A stretch of 64,000 bases of DNA from Paenibacillus aquistagni. Lineage in GTDB: Bacteria > Bacillota > Bacilli > Paenibacillales > Paenibacillaceae. The notes under the pieces were generated by a model. The model saw nothing but the letters and a program-made list of their open reading frames with translations. It did no database searches and was not told the DNA's origin. The stretch covers positions 1,736,001 through 1,800,000 of the forward strand of contig NZ_FXAZ01000001.1 of NCBI RefSeq assembly GCF_900177815.1, written 5' to 3'. Both the position numbers and the translations under genes were made by a program. Shown here piece after piece: positions 44,705 through 53,361 of this stretch (position 1 is the first letter of the stretch; the number at the start of each line of letters is the position of its first letter).

Positions 44705-46381
44705 TTATTGACCAGCAATTTTCTTTTTGTTTTCCTGCCATCTTTCTGTCTTGAAGTCAAGCAGTTTTTGATAATCGTTCGTCATTGCATCTTCTTCTGC
44801 TTTCTTCAAGATTGCTTCCACATCTGCATCGGACTTCGCATAGATCGCTGCTGCGCGTGCTTGGAGATAAATCTCGTCGATACGCTTCGCAATGATACCT
44901 AGATCCGTGTTAGGTACTGGATTCAGGTTAATGAATTCGGTAGCATTCGATTGTGTCTTCCAAGTTACATCATTTTGCCATTTTGTTACCCAGTTGCGCT
45001 GCTCTTCTGGCAATGTCGCATCGAAGTCAGCTTTTGTACGGTCTGCAAATACTGTATTTCCTACCCAAGCAAAGTTCGTCGATACACCTTGGTACTCAAG
45101 CAAGCCAGCTGAATCGTTAATGTATTCTTCGGTGAAGATTGGTGTAATGCCGTCTTCTTTCAGACCTTTCCAGTACTTTCCTTCTGGACCCCAGAAGTTG
45201 ATTGTTTGGCCTTCCGGACCAGTGAACCAATCCAAGAATGCGAAGATTGCTTCAGGATCTTCAGCTGCTTTCGTAATAACGGCTACGTTCCAACCCAATG
45301 TTGTATACGTACCTGGGAAGATCTTGTTCTTATCCAAGCCTTCTTTGTGAATCGGCCATACCATGAAATAACCGGCATCTGGATCTTTCTTCACAAGCTC
45401 AGGATGAGCCTTTTGTGCGATATCTGTAGGGCTTGCACCTGCATAAACCGCAACATTGCCTGTCATAACAGACTCCGTAATTTGGTCAAGCGTCTGCGTG
45501 AATGCATCCTGTGTAATCAGCTTCTCGCGGAACAACTTGGATGTATACTTCATCGCCTCAACGAATTGTGGATCAGCAAAGATCGAAGTCAGCTTATCGC
45601 CGTTAGGGACAGCACGCATGCCAGGGAACTTGTGATCGTTCTCTTTGAATGCAGAGTACAATACATCGATACCTTGACCATCATTCGCCAAGCCTGGCTG
45701 ATACGGAATAACTTTAGGGAACTTCTCTTTTACAAGCTTCAAGTAGTTGTAAAGATCATCCGTCGTTTCAAGCTTCGGAGAGCCAAGATCTTTATAAATT
45801 TTGCTGTTAATGACATAACCTGCGTTACCATTCGGCTGGTTTGTATACCAGTTCGGGAAGCCATACAGATGGCCGTCTTCAGCGCGAAGAATATTGATTC
45901 CAGCGTCGCCAAGCCATTGCTTCAGGTTAGGGTACTTCTCAATATACTCATCCAGCGCAACGAGAAGACCTGCTTCACGAAGTCTTTCGAAGTCCGCTGC
46001 GCGGTCCAGCCAGATGACATCTGGAAGCGCATTGGTTGCAATCATCGTATTCAGCTTCGCTGCAGGATCGCTTCCTGCGCTGATTGCTTTAACTGTAACC
46101 TTTTTGTTGTCTTGAATCCACTTCGTACCGACATCCCCACCCCAAGGAGGCATGGTGTACCAGCTATAGTGACCATAAAGGGAAAACTCAAGCGGTTCCT
46201 TGCCTAGCTCATACAGCTTTGGTGCATTGTCAGTGCCTGTTTCTTCTTTTGACGCGTTTTCTGTGTTTGTCTTCGTTCCATTACTGGAGCTTCCGCTATT
46301 GCTGCCTGAACAAGCTGCTAGGAATGAAGCCGTCATTAAAATCGTGATGAGCGTTAAAAATAATGACTTTTTAAACTTCAT
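44705..46381 (-). CDS. Substrate-binding lipoprotein 1 of the mannoside transporters
   Basis: 558 residues of the large LipO/YtcQ class. Signal peptide and lipobox FLAAC near residue 24, with a Ser/Asn/Gly tether. Landmarks shared by all three paralogues: WIQDNKKV, LPDVIWLDRA, HLYGFPNWY, GNAGYV, FPGTYTTLGWNVA, GPEGQTINFWGPEGKYWKG and a C-terminal RW[QE]-N-KKK-IAG. It is encoded last in operon A after LplB- and YtcP-type permeases, behind a leader hairpin at 46415-46439. It should capture mannosides for those permeases; specificity is inferred from the adjacent beta-mannosidase. Confidence 0.93.
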   Translation of the reverse strand: MKFKKSLFLTLITILMTASFLAACSGSNSGSSSNGTKTNTENASKEETGTDNAPKLYELGKEPLEFSLYGHYSWYTMPPWGGDVGTKWIQDNKKVTVKAISAGSDPAAKLNTMIATNALPDVIWLDRAADFERLREAGLLVALDEYIEKYPNLKQWLGDAGINILRAEDGHLYGFPNWYTNQPNGNAGYVINSKIYKDLGSPKLETTDDLYNYLKLVKEKFPKVIPYQPGLANDGQGIDVLYSAFKENDHKFPGMRAVPNGDKLTSIFADPQFVEAMKYTSKLFREKLITQDAFTQTLDQITESVMTGNVAVYAGASPTDIAQKAHPELVKKDPDAGYFMVWPIHKEGLDKNKIFPGTYTTLGWNVAVITKAAEDPEAIFAFLDWFTGPEGQTINFWGPEGKYWKGLKEDGITPIFTEEYINDSAGLLEYQGVSTNFAWVGNTVFADRTKADFDATLPEEQRNWVTKWQNDVTWKTQSNATEFINLNPVPNTDLGIIAKRIDEIYLQARAAAIYAKSDADVEAILKKAEEDAMTNDYQKLLDFKTERWQENKKKIAGQ

Positions 46382-46414
46382 CTAGATTAAACCCCTCTCT
46401 CATGATTTATATAT

Positions 46415-46439
46415 GGTTAAAAGCTAAGTGCTTTGAACC
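46415..46439 (-). promoter_or_regulatory. Leader hairpin of binding-protein gene 1
   Basis: GGTTaAAAGC pairs with GCTTTgAACC, 34 bases before the start codon. The same element precedes the other two binding-protein genes. Probably an mRNA processing or stabilising stem. Confidence 0.6.
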
Positions 46440-46519
46440 CTTGTTCAGACGTACGCGCAAATAACTGTTAAGCAAGCGATCTGCGGTACCACTTACAGAA
46501 AAACGTGATGAAACGTGGA

Positions 46520-47416
46520 CTACTCTTTTAAAGATCCAACAAGTACCCCTTTAACGAAGTACTTCTGAACGAATGGGTACACACAGATGATCGGGATCGT
46601 GGCCACCATCATCGTAGCCATCGTTAAGGATCGGCTGGTGACGCTCTTCATTGCGTTCAGCTTCGATTGAGCAAACGAATCAAGATTGGCCGTCTGTTCG
46701 GATACGATATTCGAATCGAGGATTTGACGCAAAATGGTCTGAATCGGCAGCAAATTCTCGTTCGATACATAGATAGAAGGCGCAAACCAGTCATTCCAGT
46801 GGGCAATTGCGGTAAACAAGGACAGTGTCGCGATGACTGGACCGGACAGCGGGATAACAATTCGGAAGAAAGTCCCCCAGTTGCCGCAGCCATCCATCTT
46901 GGCCGATTCCTCCAGACCTGCAGGCAGGCCTCTAAAGAACGTTCGGAAGATAATCATATTCCAGACACTGATTAACCCTGGGATAATGTATACCCAGAAC
47001 GTATTTACCAAGCCAAGTCCACGGATCAAGAAGAACGTTGGGATCAAGCCGCCACCAAAGTACATGGTGATGATACACATGATCATGTAATATTTCTTCC
47101 CGATCAGGTCAGCTTTGGACATTCCGTATGCGAAGATTGCTGTACACAGGATCGCACCAATCGTACCGGCAATGGTTCTTAAGACCGATATGACAAACCC
47201 TCGCATCAGTCTTTCATCCTTAAATACAACCGCATAATTCTCAAAGGTAAATTCACGAGGCCAGAATGTGATGCCTCCCATGGAAGTATCGGTTCCCTGA
47301 TTGAATGAGATGACCAAGCCATTCCAGAATGGATAGAACGTTGAGAAGCCAAGCAAGATTAGGAACGTATAAATGAATACAATCATGATACGATCCCCAG
47401 TTCCAAGGCGAACCAC
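46520..47416 (-). CDS. ABC permease, YtcP type (operon A)
   Basis: 298 residues, six membrane segments. EAA loop EESAKMDGCGNWGTFFRIV then PLSGP. Very close to the operon B copy at 52434-53330: long identical blocks such as KKYYMIMCIITMYF and PAGLEESAK. It pairs with the LplB-type permease encoded 31 bases upstream. Confidence 0.94.
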   Translation of the reverse strand: MVRLGTGDRIMIVFIYTFLILLGFSTFYPFWNGLVISFNQGTDTSMGGITFWPREFTFENYAVVFKDERLMRGFVISVLRTIAGTIGAILCTAIFAYGMSKADLIGKKYYMIMCIITMYFGGGLIPTFFLIRGLGLVNTFWVYIIPGLISVWNMIIFRTFFRGLPAGLEESAKMDGCGNWGTFFRIVIPLSGPVIATLSLFTAIAHWNDWFAPSIYVSNENLLPIQTILRQILDSNIVSEQTANLDSFAQSKLNAMKSVTSRSLTMATMMVATIPIICVYPFVQKYFVKGVLVGSLKE

Positions 47417-47447
47417 ATCTATCCCTCCTTCCGTATAGTATCGTATC

Positions 47448-48404
47448 TTACCATAAGCTGTTGCCAGATCTTCGAGCGACTGTATTCGCGATGGTCAGCA
47501 GGATAACCCCAATGATGGATTTGAACAATCCAACAGCTGCACCATACGAGTATCGATAATCTTGCAAGCCTACCCTATACACAAAGGTATCGATGACATC
47601 GGATACAGGTCTGATGATAGGGTTTTTCGCCAGCAGCAAGATATCCTCGAAGCCTGCATTCAACAAGTTACCGATGGCAAGAATCATAAAGATAGATACT
47701 ACCGGCATAATGCATGGAAGCGTAATCAAATAAATTTGTCTAAAACGGCTCGCTCCATCCATGGAAGCGGCTTCATAAAGGTGAGGGTCTATGCCCGCAA
47801 TCGCTGCTAGATATACAATGGATCCAAATCCAATTTCTTTCCAAACATTAGTCGTGATGAGAATGCCCCAGAAGTATTCGGGTATCGACAAGAAGTTAAT
47901 GGGTTCGTCTATGAGGTTTAAAGATTCTAGGAGAATATTGACGCTGCCGCTTTCTGTGGAGAGTAGTGAGATAACAAATCCGGCAACGATGACCCAAGAC
48001 AAGAAGTGTGGTAAGTAGCTGACGGTCTGAATGACGCGCTTGAAAAACATTCGATTGACTTCGTTGAGCATGAGAGCAAGGATGATAGGGGCTGGAAAGC
48101 CAATGCAGAATTTCAGAAGTGAGATGACTAAGGTGTTGCGCATCACATTGAAGAATGCTGGGTCTTGAAAAAACAGTTCGAATTGCTTTAAGCCCACCCA
48201 TGGGCTGTCAAAGTATCCTTTAAAAATATCGTACTCCTGGAAAGCCATAATAACGCCGTACATGGGAATGTAATTGAAGACAAAGATGAAGGCTAACGCA
48301 GGAAGCACCATGAGTTGAATATCAATCTGTTGAAAGAATCGCTTGATCAGCGGCTTCTCCTTTGACTTTGGCAGATGTTCATTCTCTAGTGAAACTTGTG
48401 CCAT
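47448..48404 (-). CDS. ABC permease, LplB type (operon A)
   Basis: 318 residues, six membrane segments after a cytoplasmic N-terminus with KEKPLIKRFFQQIDIQ. The EAA loop is YEAASMDGASRFRQIY followed by LITLP. First gene of operon A; the ATG follows AAAGGAGGAACGAC. Near-duplicate of the operon B copy at 53362-54318 with the same length. It has no own ATPase. Confidence 0.94.
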   Translation of the reverse strand: MAQVSLENEHLPKSKEKPLIKRFFQQIDIQLMVLPALAFIFVFNYIPMYGVIMAFQEYDIFKGYFDSPWVGLKQFELFFQDPAFFNVMRNTLVISLLKFCIGFPAPIILALMLNEVNRMFFKRVIQTVSYLPHFLSWVIVAGFVISLLSTESGSVNILLESLNLIDEPINFLSIPEYFWGILITTNVWKEIGFGSIVYLAAIAGIDPHLYEAASMDGASRFRQIYLITLPCIMPVVSIFMILAIGNLLNAGFEDILLLAKNPIIRPVSDVIDTFVYRVGLQDYRYSYGAAVGLFKSIIGVILLTIANTVARRSGNSLW

Positions 48405-48544
48405 GTCGTTCCTCCTTTGAGCTGCACATTCTATTCAGTTTAATCGCGATAACTTTTGTACCAACCACATCCTCCTACCCAAGCCCTATTGCAATCTGTG
48501 TTGTTCAGACCAGAGCTGTTATTTTCTGTATTTACTATACATTC

Positions 48545-48608
48545 ATCATAAACATGTAGACTTGACATGGGAATATGCTCAATCAACGAAAAATTATACA
48601 ATTCAACG
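48545..48608 (-). promoter_or_regulatory. Operon A promoter with shared 25-bp regulator element
   Basis: On the plus strand the element at 48584-48608 has CAACGAAAAAT, ATAC and ATTC in fixed positions, ending ACG, with CAACGAAA repeated 20 bases apart (48584, 48604). Operon B has the same element with three changes. On the minus strand the -10 box TATGAT (48550-48545) lies 39 bases from the element edge, the same offset as in operon B. Candidate site for the YesN-type regulator. The rest of 48405-48711 shows only a weak hairpin (GCCG/CGGC arms near 48660-48695) after binding protein 2. Confidence 0.68.
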
Positions 48609-48711
48609 AAATGCCAATATATTCTTAAATCATTTTAAGGTTTGTCCCTCTTTTTTTGAGTAAAACTCTGCCGAAATGTGACACCACTCGTCAGATTCCG
48701 GCTCCATTCGC

Positions 48712-50388
48712 TTACGATTTCCCAGCCAGCTTTTTCTTGTTTGCCTGCCATCTTTCTGTCTTATAATCAAGCAGCTGTTGATAGCCCGCCTCCATCGATG
48801 CCGTCTCCGCTTTTTTCAAAATAGCTTCCACCTCTTCATCAGATTGTGCATAGATGGCCTCGGCCCTTGCTTGCAAATAAATTTCGTCGAGGCGCTTGGC
48901 TGTCATGCCGAGATCCGTGTTAGGCACCGGGCTTAAGTTAATAAATTCTGTCGCATTCGCCTGCGTCTTCCATGTAATATCATGCTGCCATTTGGTCGTC
49001 CAGTTGCGCTGATCCTCTGGCAAGGTGGCATCGAACTCGGCTTTGGTCACATCCGCAAATACGGTGTTTCCAACCCACATCAGTTTGCTGGAAACGCCTT
49101 GATACTCTAACAGCCCGGCAGCATCCATGATGTAATCCTCGGTAAAGATCGGTGTTATGCCATCCTCTTTGAGTCCTTTCCAATACTTGCCCTCAGGGCC
49201 CCAGAAATTAATCGTTTGTCCTTCTGGTCCTGTGTACCAATCTAAAAAGGCAAAGATCGCCTCAGGATCCTCTGCCGCCTTGGTAATGGCTGCCACATTC
49301 CACCCAAGCGTGGTGTAGGTTCCTGGGAAGATTTTATTTTTGTCGAGCCCTTCTTTGTGGATCGGCCAGATCATAAAGTAGCCGCCATCAGGATCGTTCT
49401 TAACAAGCTCTGGATGAGCCTTAGAAGCAATATCAGTCGGGCTTGCTCCTGCAAATACAGCAACATTGCCGGACATGACTGTCTCTGTAATCTGATCAAG
49501 CGTCTGGGTAAAGGAATCCTGCGAGATCAGCTTCTCGCGGAACAGCTTGGATGTATATTTCATCGCCTCGATATAAGCAGTGTCAGAATAGATAGAGGTT
49601 AATCGATCTCCAGTGGGCACAGCTCGCATCCCAGGATACTTATGATCGTTCTCCTTGAAGGCAGAGTACAAGGTGTCGATGCCTTGACCATCTGCAGCGA
49701 GCCCTGGCTGATACGGAATGACGCTAGGAAATTTATCTTTGACAAGCTTCAAATATTGGTACAGGTCCGCTGTCGTCTCAAGCTTAGGTTCGCCAAGCGC
49801 CTTGTGTATCTTTCTATTTACCACATAGCCGGCATTGCCAAATGGCCGATTGGCATACCAATTAGGGAAGCCATATAGATGACCGTCCTTAGCACGGAGA
49901 ATGTTAATGCCTTCGTCACCCAGCCATTGCTTCAAATTCGGGTACTTTTCTACATATTCATCAAGGCTAACCAGAAGTCCCGCTTCACGAAGCCTTTCGA
50001 AGTCAGCGGCGCGGTCTATCCAGATGACATCTGGCAAGTTATTCGTCGCAATCATCGTGTTCAACTTGGCTGCTGCATCATTGCCCGCATAGATCGGCTT
50101 CACGGTCACCTTTTTATTCTCCTGAATCCACTTGGAGCCTGCGTCTGCGCCCCATGGCGGCATCGTGTAAGAGCTGTAGTGACCATAAAACGTGAATTCG
50201 AGCGGATCTTGCCCTAGCTCATACAACGTCTCGTTGATTGTGCCCACTTCCATATTATGATCAGGATTTGAGTTCGGATTTGGCTTCGTGTTGGTCAAGG
50301 TCGAGCTGCTGTCTGAGCAGGCTGTCAGCAATGAAGTGGTCATTAACAGTAAGGCTAGAAGCAAAAATAATGACTTTTTATCCTTCAT
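48712..50388 (-). CDS. Substrate-binding lipoprotein 2 (orphan copy)
   Basis: 558 residues, lipobox LLTAC near residue 23. It is closest to copy 1 (shared blocks LRAKDGHLYGFPNWY, WFTGPEGQ/WYTGPEGQ, NTDLG and others) but lies between the two operons with no permeases of its own. It has an independent promoter (TTGAAT, 17 bases, TAATCT at 50496-50468, minus) and retains the leader hairpin. It may widen the substrate range of either permease pair or act as a partner of the sensor kinase. No frameshift or stop is seen, so it appears functional. Confidence 0.92.
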   Translation of the reverse strand: MKDKKSLFLLLALLLMTTSLLTACSDSSSTLTNTKPNPNSNPDHNMEVGTINETLYELGQDPLEFTFYGHYSSYTMPPWGADAGSKWIQENKKVTVKPIYAGNDAAAKLNTMIATNNLPDVIWIDRAADFERLREAGLLVSLDEYVEKYPNLKQWLGDEGINILRAKDGHLYGFPNWYANRPFGNAGYVVNRKIHKALGEPKLETTADLYQYLKLVKDKFPSVIPYQPGLAADGQGIDTLYSAFKENDHKYPGMRAVPTGDRLTSIYSDTAYIEAMKYTSKLFREKLISQDSFTQTLDQITETVMSGNVAVFAGASPTDIASKAHPELVKNDPDGGYFMIWPIHKEGLDKNKIFPGTYTTLGWNVAAITKAAEDPEAIFAFLDWYTGPEGQTINFWGPEGKYWKGLKEDGITPIFTEDYIMDAAGLLEYQGVSSKLMWVGNTVFADVTKAEFDATLPEDQRNWTTKWQHDITWKTQANATEFINLSPVPNTDLGMTAKRLDEIYLQARAEAIYAQSDEEVEAILKKAETASMEAGYQQLLDYKTERWQANKKKLAGKS

Positions 50389-50417
50389 TTGATTTAACCC
50401 CTCTCAAGATTTTTTAT

Positions 50418-50442
50418 GGTAACAAGCATGGGGCTCTATACC
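50418..50442 (-). promoter_or_regulatory. Leader hairpin of binding-protein gene 2
   Basis: GGTA pairs with TACC and AGC with GCT around a short loop, 30 bases before the start. A degenerate copy of the element before genes 1 and 3. Confidence 0.45.
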
Positions 50443-50467
50443 CGTGACAAAAACAGACAAGGTAACT

Positions 50468-50496
50468 AGATTAGCAAAAATATGGCAGTAATTCAA
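50468..50496 (-). promoter_or_regulatory. Promoter of binding-protein gene 2
   Basis: On the minus strand TTGAAT (50496-50491), 17 bases, TAATCT (50473-50468). Confidence 0.55.
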
Positions 50497-50567
50497 GTAT
50501 CTTTATCATGCTCGAAATGACTGCATCGGCCGCAGACTCGTATCCATCCTCATTCAACAAACTCCAC

Positions 50568-50609
50568 AAAAAAAGAGAGCCATCGGGGAACTTGTCCCCG
50601 TGACTCTCT
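50568..50609 (-). terminator. Terminator of transporter operon B
   Basis: On the minus strand AGAGAG and CGGGGA pair with TCCCCG and CTCTCT with a small internal loop, followed by six T bases at 50573-50568. It separates operon B from the orphan gene. Confidence 0.85.
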
Positions 50610-50650
50610 TCGCTGAATAACGCGACTTTTACAAAACGCGCTGTATTCGA

Positions 50651-52312
50651 TTAGTTACCAGCAATTTTCTTCTTGTTTTCTTCCCACTTCTTCGTTTTGA
50701 ACTCCAGCAATTTGTCGTAGCCAGCTGCTGCAGCATCTGCTTGCGCTTTGTCCAAGATCGAGATGACTTCCTCATCGGATTTAGCGTAAACAGCTTGCGT
50801 ACGAGCCAATTGGTAGATGTCTTCAACACGTTGCTGAATCATACCTTCTTCAGAGTCCGGAAGCGGATTCAAGCTGATGAACTCTGTAGCATTGGATTGA
50901 GTCTTCCACGTAACTTCACTTTGCCAGCGAGTAGACCAGTTGCGCTCTTCTTCAGGAAGTGAATCTTCAAACTTCGCTTTTGTACGGTCAGCAAATACCG
51001 TGTTACCTACCCATGCAAGGTTGGTAGACAACTGCTGATACTCAGCCAAGCCAGCAGCATCTGTTACGTACTCTTCTGTGAATTTAGGTGTGATGCCGTC
51101 ATCTTCATAGCCTTTCCAGTACTTTCCTTCTGGACCCCAGAAGTTGATTGTTTGACCTTCTGGACCTGTATACCAATCAAGGAATGCATAGATGGCTTCA
51201 GGATTTTCTGCTGCTTTTGTAATTACAGCTACGTTCCAGCCTAAAGTGGTATACGTACCAGGGAAGATCTTATCTTTGTCGAGACCTTCTTTGTGAACAG
51301 GCCAGATCATGAAGTAACCGCCATTAGGATCAGAAGCTGCAAGTCCAGCATGTGCTTTCATCGCAATCTCGGTTGGGCTCGCAGAGGCGAATACAGCTAC
51401 GTTGCCTGTCATGACTGATTCTTCGATTTGATCCAACGTTTGTGTAAAAGCATCCTGTGTGATCAGTCTCTCACGGAACAGCTTCGCTGTATACTGCATC
51501 GCTTCACGGAATGCTGGATCTGTAAAGATGGATGTAAGCTTGTCCCCTTCTGGAACCGCTCTCATACCAGGGTACTTGTGATCGTTCTCTTTAAATGCAG
51601 AGTAGAGAATATCCATGCCTTGTCCGTCTTTTGCCAAGTGAGGCTGATAAGGGATCACGTTAGGATACTTTTCTTTTACCAGCTTCAAGTAGTTGTACAG
51701 ATCATCTGTCGTTTCAAGCTTAGGAGATCCAAGCTCTGTGTAGTATTTCTTGTTTACAACATATCCCGCATTACCGTTCGGCTGGCTTGTGTACCAGTTC
51801 GGGAATCCATAGAGGTGGCCATCTTCTGCACGAAGAATATTCGCTCCCTTGTCCCCGAGCCATTCTTTAAGGTTTGGATACTTGTCAAAATACTCATCAA
51901 GCGGAACCAGCATGCCAGCTTGACGCAAACGCTCCAGGTCAGATGCGCGATCGAGCCAGATGACATCCGGCAAATCATTCGTGGAGATCATCGTATTGAG
52001 CTTTTGTGCAGCGTTGCCGCCCGAGCTGATCGCCTTAATGTTTACTTTTTTATTGTCTTGAATCCACTTGGACCCTTCATCATCTCCCCATTGAGGCATC
52101 GTATACCAGTCATAATGACCGTAGAACGTGAACTCCAATGGCTCTTTTCCTAATTCATACTTGTCTGATGCTGTTGTTTCCGTTTCCGGCTTGCTGCTTG
52201 ATCCCTCAGGTGCAGACTCTTTAGATGTGTTATTGCTTGAACAAGCGGCCAGGAAGGATACTGACATCAATACCGTGATAATGGTCAGCAGTAAAGATTT
52301 TTTAACTCTCAT
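50651..52312 (-). CDS. Substrate-binding lipoprotein 3 of the mannoside transporters
   Basis: 553 residues from the ATG at 52312 (GAGAGGGG eight bases before it); the frame extends to 52426 but that part covers the leader hairpin. Lipobox FLAAC near residue 22. Same architecture as copies 1 and 2, with more divergence in the C-terminal third (LPDSEEGMIQQRVEDIYQLA). Last gene of operon B, with its own terminator. Confidence 0.93.
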   Translation of the reverse strand: MRVKKSLLLTIITVLMSVSFLAACSSNNTSKESAPEGSSSKPETETTASDKYELGKEPLEFTFYGHYDWYTMPQWGDDEGSKWIQDNKKVNIKAISSGGNAAQKLNTMISTNDLPDVIWLDRASDLERLRQAGMLVPLDEYFDKYPNLKEWLGDKGANILRAEDGHLYGFPNWYTSQPNGNAGYVVNKKYYTELGSPKLETTDDLYNYLKLVKEKYPNVIPYQPHLAKDGQGMDILYSAFKENDHKYPGMRAVPEGDKLTSIFTDPAFREAMQYTAKLFRERLITQDAFTQTLDQIEESVMTGNVAVFASASPTEIAMKAHAGLAASDPNGGYFMIWPVHKEGLDKDKIFPGTYTTLGWNVAVITKAAENPEAIYAFLDWYTGPEGQTINFWGPEGKYWKGYEDDGITPKFTEEYVTDAAGLAEYQQLSTNLAWVGNTVFADRTKAKFEDSLPEEERNWSTRWQSEVTWKTQSNATEFISLNPLPDSEEGMIQQRVEDIYQLARTQAVYAKSDEEVISILDKAQADAAAAGYDKLLEFKTKKWEENKKKIAGN

Positions 52313-52347
52313 GTAGACAACCCCTCTCTGTTGTTGAAAAATTATAT

Positions 52348-52371
52348 GGTTAAAGCGTATCGCTTTATACC
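52348..52371 (-). promoter_or_regulatory. Leader hairpin of binding-protein gene 3
   Basis: TAAAGCG pairs perfectly with CGCTTTA around TAT, flanked by GGT/ACC, 36 bases before the start. The best-formed of the three copies. Confidence 0.62.
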
Positions 52372-52433
52372 CGTAATGGGTGGCAGGAAACACTGCTGAA
52401 GCGTTGCCTGCCAAATCGAGATGCAAGCCGTTC

Positions 52434-53330
52434 CTACTCTTTCAAGGAACCAACCAATACACCTTTTACGAAGAACTTCTGAACGAATGGATATACACAG
52501 ATGATCGGCAGAGTTGCAACCATCATCGTCGCCATCGTCAATGAACGGCTCGTTACTGACTTCATCGAGCTCAAACGGCCTTGTGAAGCAGAGTCAAGGT
52601 TCGCCAGCTGCTCGGACATAATATTGGAGTCCAGAATCTGCTTCAAGATGGTTTGGATCGGGAGCAAATTCTCATTTGAAATATAAATTGCAGGTCCGAA
52701 CCAATCGTTCCAGTGCGCGATCGCAGTGAACAAGGACAGTGTTGCAATAACAGGTCCGGATAACGGAATGACGATTCTAAAAAATGTGCTCCAGTTGCCG
52801 CAGCCATCAATCTTGGCAGATTCCTCAAGACCAGCCGGAAGTCCGCGGAAGAAGGTGCGGAAGATGATCATATTCCATACGCTTATCAACCCTGGGATAA
52901 TAAATACCCAGAAAGTGTTTGTCAAGCCAAGGCCGCGAATAACCATAAATGTTGGAATGAGGCCTCCGCTAAAGTACATCGTAATGATACACATGATCAT
53001 GTAGTATTTCTTACCCATCAATTCTTTCTTCGACATGCCGTATGCGAATACCGAAGTACATAAGATGGCTAATACTGTACCTACGACTGTTCTAAGCACG
53101 GAGATCATAAAGCCATTGATAATGCGTTGATCCTTAAACACGATCTCATAGTTCTCAATTGTAAATGCTCGCGGCCAGAATGTAATGCCGCCCATCGATG
53201 TATCTGCACCCACGTTGAATGAAATGACTAGCGCATTCCAGAATGGGTAAAAGGTTGCGAAACCTAATAGGATCAAGAATGAATAGATAAAGATATACAT
53301 TACGCGATCCCCAGCTGAATATCGTTTCAT
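52434..53330 (-). CDS. ABC permease, YtcP type (operon B)
   Basis: 298 residues, six membrane segments. EAA loop EESAKIDGCGNWSTFFRIV. Same length as the operon A copy with scattered substitutions, so a duplication old enough to have diverged. It follows the LplB-type gene by 31 bases, the same spacing as in operon A. Confidence 0.94.
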   Translation of the reverse strand: MKRYSAGDRVMYIFIYSFLILLGFATFYPFWNALVISFNVGADTSMGGITFWPRAFTIENYEIVFKDQRIINGFMISVLRTVVGTVLAILCTSVFAYGMSKKELMGKKYYMIMCIITMYFSGGLIPTFMVIRGLGLTNTFWVFIIPGLISVWNMIIFRTFFRGLPAGLEESAKIDGCGNWSTFFRIVIPLSGPVIATLSLFTAIAHWNDWFGPAIYISNENLLPIQTILKQILDSNIMSEQLANLDSASQGRLSSMKSVTSRSLTMATMMVATLPIICVYPFVQKFFVKGVLVGSLKE

Positions 53331-53361
53331 CGGTCATACCCCTTTCTTCATGAAGTCTCGA

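Noticed and set aside
45206-46207. Plus-strand open frame of 333 codons opposite binding-protein gene 1
   Set aside because: Antisense shadow; equivalent broken frames lie opposite the two paralogues, as expected from shared codon pattern.
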